From assembly GCA_019420405.1 (NCBI GenBank), contig JAHZHF010000017.1:1-24800 (forward strand): a stretch of DNA of 24,800 bases, in the 5' to 3' direction. This document shows, one piece after another, positions 8,000 through 16,371 of the stretch (position 1 is its first letter; each line of letters begins with the position of its first letter). The position numbers and the translations under genes were made by a program. This DNA comes from Clostridiales bacterium (GTDB taxonomy: Bacteria > Bacillota > Clostridia > Lachnospirales > Lachnospiraceae). The notes under the pieces were generated by a model. The model saw only the letters and a program-made list of their open reading frames with translations, was not told the origin of the DNA and did no database searches.

Positions 8000-9364
8000 A
8001 TGAAATTAGAACACATCGTAAAGCAGACCGTCAAACCGGGCGTCACGCTGACCCCCGCGCAGATACAGAGCCTTCAGATTCTCTCCATGGATCTTACTGA
8101 ACTGGATCAGTTCCTTGAGACAGAACACATGGAAAATCCCATGCTGGATCTGGATCCGGTTTCCTCCTTCGACGACGGTGGTATCGCTCTCGGCGAATAT
8201 TTCCGGCAGCACGACTATACAGAGGAGAACACTTCTGCCGGAAACCTGGAAGAACGTCCTCCTCTCGAGCTTCCCTCCAGCGGGTCCGTATCCCTCCATC
8301 CCTTTCTGCGCTCTCAGATCAGCAGGGATGTTCCCACAGATTCCTCACGGCTGATCGAGCTGCTCATCGCTTTCATCGATCCCGGAAGCGGATATTTCAC
8401 CATGTCCCGCAGCGAACTTCTCGATGAACTCGGCTGCCCCTTGAAAGACTTCGACCGGGCGCTTCGCACGCTCAGGGAAATGGATCCGCCCGGAGTGGGC
8501 GCCTTCTCTCTCTCCGACAGCCTGAAACTCCAGCTCGACAGACAGGGACTTCTTGATGAAAATCTGGAAGATATCCTGGATCATTATCTCAACGAACTGG
8601 CCGCCGGAAATTTGAGCACAGTCAGCCGCAGTTTAAACCTTTCTACTGCCCGGGTAAAACATTATCTGCGCGTCATCCGGGGTCTGAACCCGTATCCCGC
8701 AGCAGATTTCGGAGAGTCCACTCCTGTCTACGTGATACCGGACCTGCGGGCAAAATATATATCCGGGGAGTGGGAAATTGAAATCTGCCGAAGCCGGCTG
8801 GATCACATCCGGCTCAACACACTGTACATGGATATGGCCAAAAATGCGGAAGCCAAAGAGCTGCAAGAATATTTCAAAAGCAGGATCAACCGCGCCCGCA
8901 GCATTATCCGGGCCGTAACTCAGCGTGAATCCACCCTCATAAAAATCGCCCGGTTTGCGCTCGGCGTCCAAAGCGCATTTGCACTCGGCACCGGAAACAG
9001 GCACCCTCTGACCATGCGCTCTGCCGCAGAAACTCTTGGGATAAGCCCCTCCACCCTCAGTCGCGCAGTAAACGGGAAATACATCGAACTCCCGGCGCGA
9101 ACCTGCGCGTTCAAGGACCTCTTCCCCCTGTCAGAGCCGGAAGGTTCCCGCACCCTGTCTCCCTCCCCGGATAACCGCCAGGAAGATGCGGTCGCCGCTA
9201 TCGAGGAAATCATTCGCGAGGAAGATCCGTCGCACCCGCTCTCTGATCAGAAGATCGCAGATCTGCTCACCGCACGAGGGTTGCAGGCAGCCCGGCGTAC
9301 CGTTGCCAAATACCGGGAGATCGCAGGCATTCCTCCGGCCTCCGCCCGGAAGGTGCGGAACTAG
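8000..9364 (+). CDS. rpoN: RNA polymerase sigma-54 factor
   Basis: 454 residues from the chosen ATG. Region I is at the N-terminus (LTPAQIQSLQILSMDLTELD, about 16-35). The core-binding part includes REMDPPGVGAFSL (about 159-171). An HTH (AAETLGISPSTLSRAVNGKY) lies in the C-terminal third. The RpoN box ARRTVAKYR is at about 431-439, the signature that reads the -24 element. Start: GGAG six bases before ATG 8000; ATG 7988 with AGGG upstream is also possible. The normally conserved GVGARDL is GVGAFSL here, and the Gln-rich region is short. It directs polymerase to -24/-12 promoters and needs an AAA+ activator, which is encoded divergently. Carrying sigma-54 beside a single LevR-type activator suggests a self-contained regulon. 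Confidence 0.95.
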   Translation: MKLEHIVKQTVKPGVTLTPAQIQSLQILSMDLTELDQFLETEHMENPMLDLDPVSSFDDGGIALGEYFRQHDYTEENTSAGNLEERPPLELPSSGSVSLHPFLRSQISRDVPTDSSRLIELLIAFIDPGSGYFTMSRSELLDELGCPLKDFDRALRTLREMDPPGVGAFSLSDSLKLQLDRQGLLDENLEDILDHYLNELAAGNLSTVSRSLNLSTARVKHYLRVIRGLNPYPAADFGESTPVYVIPDLRAKYISGEWEIEICRSRLDHIRLNTLYMDMAKNAEAKELQEYFKSRINRARSIIRAVTQRESTLIKIARFALGVQSAFALGTGNRHPLTMRSAAETLGISPSTLSRAVNGKYIELPARTCAFKDLFPLSEPEGSRTLSPSPDNRQEDAVAAIEEIIREEDPSHPLSDQKIADLLTARGLQAARRTVAKYREIAGIPPASARKVRN

Positions 9365-9419
9365 CCTGCTGCGCTGTCCGCACCCCAACTACCCCTGTGA
9401 CATATGTTCTTACCACGAA

Positions 9420-9449
9420 AGCCGGGACTCCACAGAGAGAATCCCGGCT
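9420..9449. terminator. Hairpin between convergent rpoN and deoC-like genes
   Basis: Perfect 8-bp GC-rich stem AGCCGGGA/TCCCGGCT (9420-9427, 9442-9449) with a 14-base loop, between two converging genes. The flanking T-runs are short (TTTCGT on minus, CTTACC on plus), so it is a weak or factor-assisted terminator. The rest of 9365-9539 holds nothing else I can assign. Confidence 0.5.
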
Positions 9450-9539
9450 CTTACCACATATCAGACGACTTATTTACAATTTGTATGTTAATTTCAGAGG
9501 TTATATAATACTGCCATGCGCCGTTTTCGCATTGTATGC

Positions 9540-10301
9540 TTACAGCTCAGACTCATCAATCACAATATCATCCAGGTTGATCGCTCCACCCAAAGCATCC
9601 ACTTCTTCCAGAATCTTCTCTGCAGATGCACATCCGATTCCGAACCTTGTCGCGCCGAGCTTATACATCTTAAGGAGTGTATCCAGATCTCTCACTCCAC
9701 CTGCTACCTTGATCATAGCAGTATCCCCGATAGCATCTTTGATCACTTTTACATGGTGCAGCGTGGTCGGTTTGCCGATCGAGAATCCGGAACCGGTCTT
9801 CACATAGTCAGCTCCCGCTTTTACAGCGATCTGACTCGCTCTTGTGATTTCCTCATCTGTCAGAAGCATCGCCTCGATGATTACTTTCAGCGGTACCCCC
9901 GGAGTCGCATCACGAACTGCCTTAATATCATTGTAAACGAGGTCATCAAATTTCTCCTTCACCCAGCCCACATTGATCTGCATATCATTCGTCGCAGGCT
10001 CCAGCTTCATAAACTGATGTGCAAGGAAAACTTTTGTTTCTGTCGCTTCCTGTCCTGTCGGAAACGCAAGAGAAGTACCGAATTTCGTTACCGGAGCATC
10101 CTCCAGAAGCTCAACCAGCTGCGGATAGTAGCACGGCCAGCAGAAGCAGGTTCCGCATCCGTATTTCTTACATACGTCCACCATGTGTTTTACATCGCTG
10201 AGTGTCGTGTCCAGCTTCAATACGCTGGGATCCATCATATACGCGATGTCATCCTTGGTTAATACGTTCTTTCTTGGTCTTTCTGTTAATATTCCTTTCA
10301 C
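9540..10301 (-). CDS. deoC: DeoC-family aldolase (deoxyribose-phosphate aldolase-like)
   Basis: 253 residues, TIM barrel. Class I aldolase residues are visible: Asp106 in NDMQINVGW, Schiff-base Lys168 in YVKTGSGF and the second Lys198 in IKVAGGVR, matching Asp102/Lys167/Lys201 of E. coli DeoC. The classic enzyme splits 2-deoxyribose-5-phosphate into acetaldehyde and glyceraldehyde-3-phosphate. Unusual is a Cys/aromatic-rich segment at 44-59 (CKKYGCGTCFCWPCYY). It starts with GTG, preceded by GGTGAGG. Last gene of the ABC sugar operon, 61 bases after the flavoprotein gene. No nucleoside phosphorylase or phosphopentomutase is nearby, so a sugar-pathway role on a deoxy or related phosphosugar made by the FGGY kinase is more likely than nucleoside salvage. 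Confidence 0.9.
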   Translation of the reverse strand: MKGILTERPRKNVLTKDDIAYMMDPSVLKLDTTLSDVKHMVDVCKKYGCGTCFCWPCYYPQLVELLEDAPVTKFGTSLAFPTGQEATETKVFLAHQFMKLEPATNDMQINVGWVKEKFDDLVYNDIKAVRDATPGVPLKVIIEAMLLTDEEITRASQIAVKAGADYVKTGSGFSIGKPTTLHHVKVIKDAIGDTAMIKVAGGVRDLDTLLKMYKLGATRFGIGCASAEKILEEVDALGGAINLDDIVIDESEL

Positions 10302-10362
10302 CTTTCCTCACCTTTCTTATCTATGATTTCAGCAGAACAATCTGCCAGTATGCAGTTTCTGA

Positions 10363-11604
10363 TCAGGTATGAAGCTCTGAGAGCTTGCCATACTTTTTCC
10401 TCGTCTCCACCAGACGCTGAGCATATGGTCTGTTGTATGCCACACATCCCACCGGCTGCTGACGGATCATAAGCTCTTCGCAGTTCATACACTGCGTGCA
10501 GTAGTGGATTTCATCCTCGCGTCCCTCAGCCAGCTTAGCCGGTGTGAACGGATCTGCAAAGGACTGGCGTCCGAGACCGATCATATCCATCATGCCGCCC
10601 TCGATACAGGTTGCACCCATCGCAAACAGACTTGACTTCTCCGGCTCGATGGAAAGAAGTTTATTCTTCTTGCCCCTGAACGGCGAGAAATGAGAACCGA
10701 TGACAACTGTCTCCGGTTTGAGCACCTTCTTCATCATATCCGCGAAATAAATATGCAGGTATGACAGCTCCGGAGCATCGCTCAGCGCCTCCATATAGTT
10801 CATTGAACAGTGTACATTGCCGAGAGATTCTACGAAATAGCTTGCGCCTCTCTCCTCCAGTCCCTTGATCAGATCAAGAGGCTCTGTCATATCCATCAGC
10901 GGGGATTCCGGTCCCGCGGAACCGAATCCGCCCGGATAGCCTTCCCACATAGACATCTTGGAACCGATAAGGAAGTTCTTATCATTCACACCCTTCTGGA
11001 TCCTCTCCATCAAATCGTATGCGAACGCAGATCTTCTCTCCCAGGATCCACCGTATTTCCAGTCTCTGTCATTGTAGGGACGGATGATCTGAGATCCGAG
11101 ATAACCGTGGCAGAGTTTCATATCTATTCCGTCCGCCCCTACAGCCTGAGCGATCTTAGATGCTTCTACAAACTGATCCATGATATGATCCACTTCTTCC
11201 TCAGAAAGAAGATCTCCCCCAAGTCCGTAAGTGGGTTTTACACATACTCTTCTCGAGAACTCAGGCTCACTGATCTCGCCTGAATGTGTGAGCTGGAATA
11301 CGATCAGCGTATCCGGATTCACCTCTTTTAATCTCTTGATAAATTTCGCAAGAGCCTTTTCGTTTCTCGGCATGATCTCGAGCTGCGTCTTTCTCGCGCG
11401 GCTTTCATTCGTAACCGTGATCGCCTCCAGGTCTACAAGTCCGAACCCGCCCTTGTACAGCTTTTCATATCTTTCCAGCGTCAGATCTGACGGATTCCCC
11501 TCTTCATCCGAATCAACACATTCCATCGGCTGTGCAAAAAAGCGGTTCTTGCATTCTCTATTTCCGATCTTGATCGGACTTAACAGCGTCTCTTTATATC
11601 CCAT
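10363..11604 (-). CDS. Old-yellow-enzyme family NADH:flavin oxidoreductase with a four-Cys cluster
   Basis: 413 residues. The N-terminal SPIKIGNRECKNRFFAQPME is the OYE opening with FMN contacts. MKLCHGYLGSQIIRPYNDR then YGGSWERR is the active-site and barrel signature (HGYL...NxRxDxYGGS). GLGRQSFADP near the C-terminus is the phosphate-binding part. A cluster of Cys369, Cys372, Cys375 and Cys387 (CTQCMNC...GC) resembles the 4Fe-4S site of 2,4-dienoyl-CoA reductase, but its second gap is two residues instead of three, and the FAD/NAD(P)H C-terminal half of that enzyme is absent. OYE enzymes usually reduce activated C=C bonds. AAAGGAGATG precedes the ATG. Within a sugar operon its substrate is unclear; reduction of an enone formed from a keto-sugar is an inference. 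Confidence 0.9.
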   Translation of the reverse strand: MGYKETLLSPIKIGNRECKNRFFAQPMECVDSDEEGNPSDLTLERYEKLYKGGFGLVDLEAITVTNESRARKTQLEIMPRNEKALAKFIKRLKEVNPDTLIVFQLTHSGEISEPEFSRRVCVKPTYGLGGDLLSEEEVDHIMDQFVEASKIAQAVGADGIDMKLCHGYLGSQIIRPYNDRDWKYGGSWERRSAFAYDLMERIQKGVNDKNFLIGSKMSMWEGYPGGFGSAGPESPLMDMTEPLDLIKGLEERGASYFVESLGNVHCSMNYMEALSDAPELSYLHIYFADMMKKVLKPETVVIGSHFSPFRGKKNKLLSIEPEKSSLFAMGATCIEGGMMDMIGLGRQSFADPFTPAKLAEGREDEIHYCTQCMNCEELMIRQQPVGCVAYNRPYAQRLVETRKKYGKLSELHT

Positions 11605-11649
11605 AAATTTTCATCTCCTTTATCTTCGTCTACTATGATTTTCCGAATT

Positions 11650-13152
11650 TCAACCGGCCTTTCTCTCTCCGCTTGATAATTTCATTATGTTCTCTTCCGA
11701 AAATTCTTCATGCTGTACTTCTCCGGTCATATTTCCCTCATGCATGACAAGAATTCTGTCCGCCACTCCCATGACCTCCGGCATCTCCGAGGAAATCATA
11801 ATGATACTGACTCCGGCCTGAGAGAGCTTATCCATAAGCTGATAAATCTCATATTTCGCACCTACGTCAATTCCGCGGGTCGGCTCATCCAGGAAGAGGA
11901 TCCTGCACTCCGACGCAAGCCATTTGGCCAGTACAACTTTCTGCTGATTCCCCCCCGAAAGATACTTGCACAGCTTCTTTGTATCCGGCGAGGCCACATT
12001 CAGACTTTTAAAATATTCATCTGACATCTTCGCCTCTTTTGCCTTATTTATAAATCCCGCATTTGAAATCTTATCCAGAGATGCGATCGTAATGTTTTTC
12101 TCAATACTTTGATTCAAGAACAGCCCCTGTGCCTTCCGGTCCTCTGTCGCGAATCCAAGTCCGCATTTCAGCGCCTTGCTCGGATGACGGATATCTGTCT
12201 GTTCCCCGAATATCTTTACAGTACCTACCTTTGCTTTGTCCGCGCCGAATATCGTACGCAGGACCTCGGTACGCCCTGCGCCCACAAGTCCCGTAAGACC
12301 GAGGATCTCTCCTTTTTTCAGCTGGAAGGAAATATCCCGGAAACGTTCTCCCGTTAGTCCTTCCACTTCCATTACCACCTCACTGCTCGTACTCCTGTGG
12401 CGCGGCGGATATGTATCCTTCAGATCACGGCCGATCATCTTGCTGATCAGCCAGTCTTTGTCAATATCCGCGATATCCTCATCCGCAATATATTTTCCAT
12501 CACGGAGCACTGTCACGCGGTCACAAAGCTCGAACAGCTCCTCAAGACGGTGTGAAATATAGATCACTGTGATGCCGTCTTCTTTCAGCTTTCTGACACA
12601 CCGGAAAAGGATCTCAATCTCACGGTTCGTCAGACTGTCTGTAGGTTCATCCATAACGATGATCCTCGAATTATATGACAGTGCTTTCGCAATATCTATC
12701 ATCTGCTGCTGAGCCACACTCAACCGCTTCACCGGAACAGTATAACTGTCAATCGCGCCATGGCTTACATAATCCAGATACTTTCTGGCGAATTTATTCT
12801 CTTCTTTTCCTCTGATAATCCCGCCGGTATTTTTCTCCTGTCCGAGCATCAGGTTCTGAATCGCATTCAACTCCGGAACAAGGCTCAGCTCCTGATAGAT
12901 GATAGCAACGCCTTTTTTAATGGCATCTTTCGGATTATGCATCACGACCTCTTCCCCATTTAGAAGGATCTTTCCTCCATCCGGCTTATATACTCCTGAA
13001 AGCACTTTCATCAGAGTAGATTTGCCTGCTCCATTTTCTCCGATCAGGGCGTGGATCTCACCCGGCCTGACCTTTAAGTCCACCTTGTCAAGTGCCGTCA
13101 CTTTGGAAAAGGTTTTTGTTATGCCCTGCATTTCTAATGCGTATTCACTCAT
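11650..13152 (-). CDS. Sugar ABC transporter tandem ATPase (RbsA/MglA type)
   Basis: 500 residues with two nucleotide-binding domains. NBD1: Walker A GENGAGKST (38-46), signature LSVAQQQ (144-150), Walker B IIVMDEPT (164-171), H-loop ISHR (199-202). NBD2: degenerate Walker A GLVGAGRTE (288-296, normal for this family), signature LSGGNQQK (398-405), Walker B ILFLDEPTRGID. Length and pattern are exactly those of RbsA/MglA/XylG ATPases, which power import of monosaccharides. GGAGGG precedes the ATG. The permease gene lies 26 bases upstream, the binding protein is first in the operon. Confidence 0.95.
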   Translation of the reverse strand: MSEYALEMQGITKTFSKVTALDKVDLKVRPGEIHALIGENGAGKSTLMKVLSGVYKPDGGKILLNGEEVVMHNPKDAIKKGVAIIYQELSLVPELNAIQNLMLGQEKNTGGIIRGKEENKFARKYLDYVSHGAIDSYTVPVKRLSVAQQQMIDIAKALSYNSRIIVMDEPTDSLTNREIEILFRCVRKLKEDGITVIYISHRLEELFELCDRVTVLRDGKYIADEDIADIDKDWLISKMIGRDLKDTYPPRHRSTSSEVVMEVEGLTGERFRDISFQLKKGEILGLTGLVGAGRTEVLRTIFGADKAKVGTVKIFGEQTDIRHPSKALKCGLGFATEDRKAQGLFLNQSIEKNITIASLDKISNAGFINKAKEAKMSDEYFKSLNVASPDTKKLCKYLSGGNQQKVVLAKWLASECRILFLDEPTRGIDVGAKYEIYQLMDKLSQAGVSIIMISSEMPEVMGVADRILVMHEGNMTGEVQHEEFSEENIMKLSSGERKAG

Positions 13153-13178
13153 ACTGTCTCCCTCCTTTTCCCGCGAGA

Positions 13179-14168
13179 TCAGTCATTCTTGCGCTGGATC
13201 AGAACTGCGATAAGGATAATCAGACCTTTGATTACGATCTGCAGGTTCGGATCTGCACCGATCAGGTTCAGGATATTGTTCATGATAGCCATGATCAGTA
13301 CGCCGGCCAGTGTTCCCGCAAGTCCTCCGCGTCCGCCTGACATTGCAGTACCACCGATAACAACAGCTGCAATTGCATCCATGTCATAGCCGGAACTTCC
13401 ATTCGGCTCACCAACACGGACTCTGGCGAGAAGCATAACTCCCGCAAGCGCTGCGGTAAATCCGCAAAGGACGTAAGCCATGATTTTGTTTACTTTCGTC
13501 TTGATACCCGTAAGTCTTGCCGCTTCCTCATTACTTCCAATTGCGTATATATGACGGCCAAATACAGTTTTATGAAGCAGTACCAGGAATACAACCATCA
13601 TCACTGCGTACAGGATAACTGCCCACGGGATCATATCAAGGAATCCCTCTGATCCGAAATTCTTCCAGAACTCTGTAACGGTTCCGCCCGGAGCGCCCTT
13701 CGTATACAGATAAGTGATCCCGTGGATTACCTGCCCTGTACCGAGCGTAATGATAAAGGGCTCAGCTCCTCTGAGTACGATGATAGAGCCGTTAATAAAT
13801 CCCACGAATGCACCGATTGCAAGTACCAGCAGGAGAGGTCCGATCGCCGGACCGTTGCTGCCGGATGCAGCCTGCACCTCCATCATGTTCGCCATGATAC
13901 AGGCACAGAGCGCCATGATATATGTAACCGAAAGGTCGATTCCGCCGACCAGGAGCACAACTGTCATTCCGATGCTGACCATACCCATGACCGATGCCTG
14001 CCGCAGAATATTCGTCACATTGGAAAATGTGGGGAATATTACCGGTGAAGCGATGGATGAAATAATGAACAGCAGCACAAGTGCGATATACGGCCCGCTG
14101 ACCGGATTATTTAATATTCTCTTTACAACGCCGGATTTTCCGCCCGCTTTTGCAGTATCTTTACCCAC
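13179..14168 (-). CDS. Sugar ABC transporter permease (RbsC type)
   Basis: 329 residues with about eight to ten hydrophobic segments. Family motifs are present: SVMGMVSIGMTVVLLVGGID early, and later GSNEEAARLTGIKTKVNK, the cytoplasmic coupling loop, followed by DAIAAVVIGGTAMSGGRGG. It forms the membrane channel as a homodimer with the tandem ATPase next door. It starts with GTG, with GGAGGG six bases upstream. Position between dehydrogenase and ATPase in a continuous minus-strand operon. Confidence 0.95.
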   Translation of the reverse strand: MGKDTAKAGGKSGVVKRILNNPVSGPYIALVLLFIISSIASPVIFPTFSNVTNILRQASVMGMVSIGMTVVLLVGGIDLSVTYIMALCACIMANMMEVQAASGSNGPAIGPLLLVLAIGAFVGFINGSIIVLRGAEPFIITLGTGQVIHGITYLYTKGAPGGTVTEFWKNFGSEGFLDMIPWAVILYAVMMVVFLVLLHKTVFGRHIYAIGSNEEAARLTGIKTKVNKIMAYVLCGFTAALAGVMLLARVRVGEPNGSSGYDMDAIAAVVIGGTAMSGGRGGLAGTLAGVLIMAIMNNILNLIGADPNLQIVIKGLIILIAVLIQRKND

Positions 14169-14186
14169 TTTTATCCCTCCAGTCCT

Positions 14187-15251
14187 TTATTTGTAAAGGA
14201 TCGTGCGCTCTTTTACGAGCGGGCTGACCAGTACTTTGACAAGCTTCGGATTCTGACGAATCTCTTTAAGCGCATCTTCCAGCTCCTCAATCGGAACAAT
14301 CATGGAGATCAGCGGCATCGGATCTACACGGTCATATTTCAGCAGTGTAAGTGCATCGCCCCAGTCATAGCCGATTCCCGCACAGCTTCCGCCGATCTTC
14401 TTCTCCTCCAGCACAAATGATACCGGGGGAAGGCTTGCATAGTCGTCATCTGCGCAGATACCGAAAGCCTCTACTTTTCCGCCTCTTCTTACCATCTTGA
14501 ACGCCTGCTCATAAGTCTTGGAGCTTCCTACAGCCTCGAGAACAAAGTCTGCTCCTACGCCGTTTGTCAGACGCATTACTTCCTCAATCGGATCAACCTC
14601 TTTTGCGTTAATGACATAATCCGCAACAACTTCCTTTGCCATTGCGAGACGGTCTGCGTTCATATCTACCACGATAACGGGAGCTGCGCCGCGCAGTTTC
14701 GCAAGCTGTGCATGAATAATTCCGAGGCCAGCGCCAATTACGACAACACTTCGTCCCATTACGCAGTCCATTTTTCTGGATGCATTCAAACATGCGGTCA
14801 GTGGCTCAACAAATGCAGCTTTTTCATCCGATACTTCGTCCGGCACGATGTATACATTCTTCCACGGCACCTTTACATACTCTGCAAATCCGCCGTCCGT
14901 GTGGATACCGATCTGTTTGAAGTTTGAACAGAGAAGCGGCTCTCCGATCCGGCAGTGATAGCAGGTTCCGCACGGTGTACAGATATCATATGTCACTCTG
15001 TCGCCGACTTTTAATCCCTGGGCATTCTTACCGACTTCCTCGATTGTTCCGTAAACTTCATGTCCGGTTGTCAGCGGGATGCAGGCAACCTCATCTGCAT
15101 ACTTACCTGTGTAGGACCCCCAGTCGGATCCACAGATTCCACAGTATTTTACCTTAATCAGAACTTCGTCATCGTTAATCTCCGGTACCGGTACTTCCTT
15201 TAAATCAAAATTATATGGTTCAGTAAGAACCTGTGCTCTCATAGTTCTCAT
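14187..15251 (-). CDS. Zinc-dependent alcohol dehydrogenase (MDR family, sorbitol/threonine dehydrogenase-like)
   Basis: 354 residues. Catalytic zinc ligands are visible: Cys40 (CGICGSD) and His64-Glu65 (GHE). The structural zinc site has four Cys at 94, 97, 100 and 108. The Rossmann part has VVVIGAGLGIIHAQLAK; the Asp in IVVDMNADR after the second strand suggests NAD(H) preference. These enzymes oxidise secondary alcohols of polyols, sugars or threonine. The operon context suggests oxidation of an imported sugar or polyol to a keto form. AAGGAGG lies nine bases before the ATG at 15251; Met4 is an alternative start. Confidence 0.92.
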   Translation of the reverse strand: MRTMRAQVLTEPYNFDLKEVPVPEINDDEVLIKVKYCGICGSDWGSYTGKYADEVACIPLTTGHEVYGTIEEVGKNAQGLKVGDRVTYDICTPCGTCYHCRIGEPLLCSNFKQIGIHTDGGFAEYVKVPWKNVYIVPDEVSDEKAAFVEPLTACLNASRKMDCVMGRSVVVIGAGLGIIHAQLAKLRGAAPVIVVDMNADRLAMAKEVVADYVINAKEVDPIEEVMRLTNGVGADFVLEAVGSSKTYEQAFKMVRRGGKVEAFGICADDDYASLPPVSFVLEEKKIGGSCAGIGYDWGDALTLLKYDRVDPMPLISMIVPIEELEDALKEIRQNPKLVKVLVSPLVKERTILYK

Positions 15252-15265
15252 GCAGATTATCCTCC

Positions 15266-16246
15266 TTATTTCGTAAACAGTTTATCGCTTCTTCCCTCAT
15301 ATGGTGCGCTGATCATCAGCGGTTTCAGGTAATCAATCGTCTTCTTCACCCCGTCTGCACGGCTCATGATCACGTCCTCATGCTCATAGTTGAACACTCC
15401 ATCATAGCCATTCAGATACAATTCGCTGATCAGTCCCTTCCAGTTCACATCGCCCCAGCCCGGAATCCGGAAACGGAAGGAGCGGTCTCTTCTTCCCCAG
15501 CGGTCCTGCATATACATATTCAGACCGCCTTTTGCCAGCTGATGCTGAATGATCTCACAGTCCTTTGCATGTACCAAGACAATTCTGTCCGCCAGCTCAT
15601 AGACAAATCTCTGTGGGTCAATTCCCGAAAAGAGAATATTCGCCGGATCAAGATTGATTGCAAACGACTCATGGTGATCAACTACCTCAAGCAAACGCAG
15701 TGTGGACTGTGTATCATATACGATATTGTTCGGATGTGGTTCAAATGCGACCTTCACCCCATACTCTTTATACTTATCAAATACATATCCCCACTTCTCT
15801 GCAAACTGTTCTTCTTCATCCTTCCATCCGTCCGGCTCCGGCCAGTCATTAATGTGGCCGTAATTTTCCATACCGGAGAAAGCAACGACTGCGGGTACTT
15901 CAAGAGCATTTGCAAGCTGCGCACTCTTAATCATGCTTTCCATACCGAATTTGATCTTCTCTTCCTTCGTTCCCGGACAGATCGAGTCCATTCCTTTGCT
16001 GTACGGCCCCATCACCAGTGCGGAATCTGGGTGATTGGAGAGGGAGCCGATCGTCAGGCCATAACTCTCAACCATCTTTTTCAAGTTCTTTGCATTGTTC
16101 CCTTTTAGCATCTCGTCAACGTCAACCTGGCCGTTATCATTGTATGCCGGGAGTTCCACTGCCTCATAACCGTTGTCTGCTGCAATTTTTACAACTTCCT
16201 CCACCGGTTTTTCTGAATAATTCACTACGCAGAATCCTACTTTCAT
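15266..16246 (-). CDS. Sugar (phosphate) isomerase/epimerase-family TIM barrel protein
   Basis: 326 residues from the chosen ATG at 16246, which has GGAGGG eight bases upstream. A longer frame reaches 16318 but starts inside a palindrome and has no ribosome site. The AP-endonuclease-2/xylose-isomerase-like barrel is recognised by the metal-ligand series: Glu in VAFEPHPNN, Asp in INLDPANILFSG, His in LVHAKDCE and Glu in FNYEHED. RIPGWGDVNWKGLISELY is a typical late motif. Members include epimerases, isomerases, dehydratases and beta-eliminating C-glycoside lyases, so the reaction cannot be fixed from sequence. It sits directly after the sugar-binding protein and overlaps the chemistry expected of the neighbouring dehydrogenase. 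Confidence 0.9.
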   Translation of the reverse strand: MKVGFCVVNYSEKPVEEVVKIAADNGYEAVELPAYNDNGQVDVDEMLKGNNAKNLKKMVESYGLTIGSLSNHPDSALVMGPYSKGMDSICPGTKEEKIKFGMESMIKSAQLANALEVPAVVAFSGMENYGHINDWPEPDGWKDEEEQFAEKWGYVFDKYKEYGVKVAFEPHPNNIVYDTQSTLRLLEVVDHHESFAINLDPANILFSGIDPQRFVYELADRIVLVHAKDCEIIQHQLAKGGLNMYMQDRWGRRDRSFRFRIPGWGDVNWKGLISELYLNGYDGVFNYEHEDVIMSRADGVKKTIDYLKPLMISAPYEGRSDKLFTK

Positions 16247-16268
16247 CACTGTTCCCTCCGTAATATGT

Positions 16269-16286
16269 GCTTTATTTTTGTAAAGC
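16269..16286. repeat. Small hairpin upstream of the isomerase ribosome site
   Basis: Perfect 6-bp arms GCTTTA (16269-16274) and TAAAGC (16281-16286) with a 6-base loop, located 23 bases before the isomerase start on the minus strand. Part of a set of three inverted repeats in the gap after the binding-protein gene. Confidence 0.5.
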
Positions 16287-16292
16287 AGCGAA

Positions 16293-16322
16293 CCAGATGG
16301 ACATGGAGCCATGTCCATTTGG
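16293..16322. repeat. Near-perfect 14-bp-arm palindrome in the operon gap
   Basis: Arms 16293-16306 and 16309-16322, separated only by AG, match at 13 of 14 positions (core ATGGACATGG/CCATGTCCAT), and the single exception can form a G-U pair in RNA. It is followed immediately by the 10-base palindrome GGCAGCTGCC (16321-16330). In the mRNA it would form a stable hairpin 3' of the binding-protein message, a common way to raise binding-protein yield over downstream genes. A protein-binding site is the alternative. Confidence 0.65.
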
Positions 16323-16371
16323 CAGCTGCCTCGGGGTTCTGTGTCAATCCGTATAATTATGTCAATAGATA

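Noticed and set aside
9516..10262. Plus-strand open frame of 248 codons opposite the DeoC-like gene
   Set aside because: No recognisable motif, and the opposite strand encodes a full aldolase with all catalytic residues.
16247..16318. N-terminal extension of the isomerase starting in the palindrome
   Set aside because: The extension would begin inside the inverted repeat and has no ribosome site, while ATG 16246 has GGAGGG at ideal spacing and starts the TIM-barrel fold directly.
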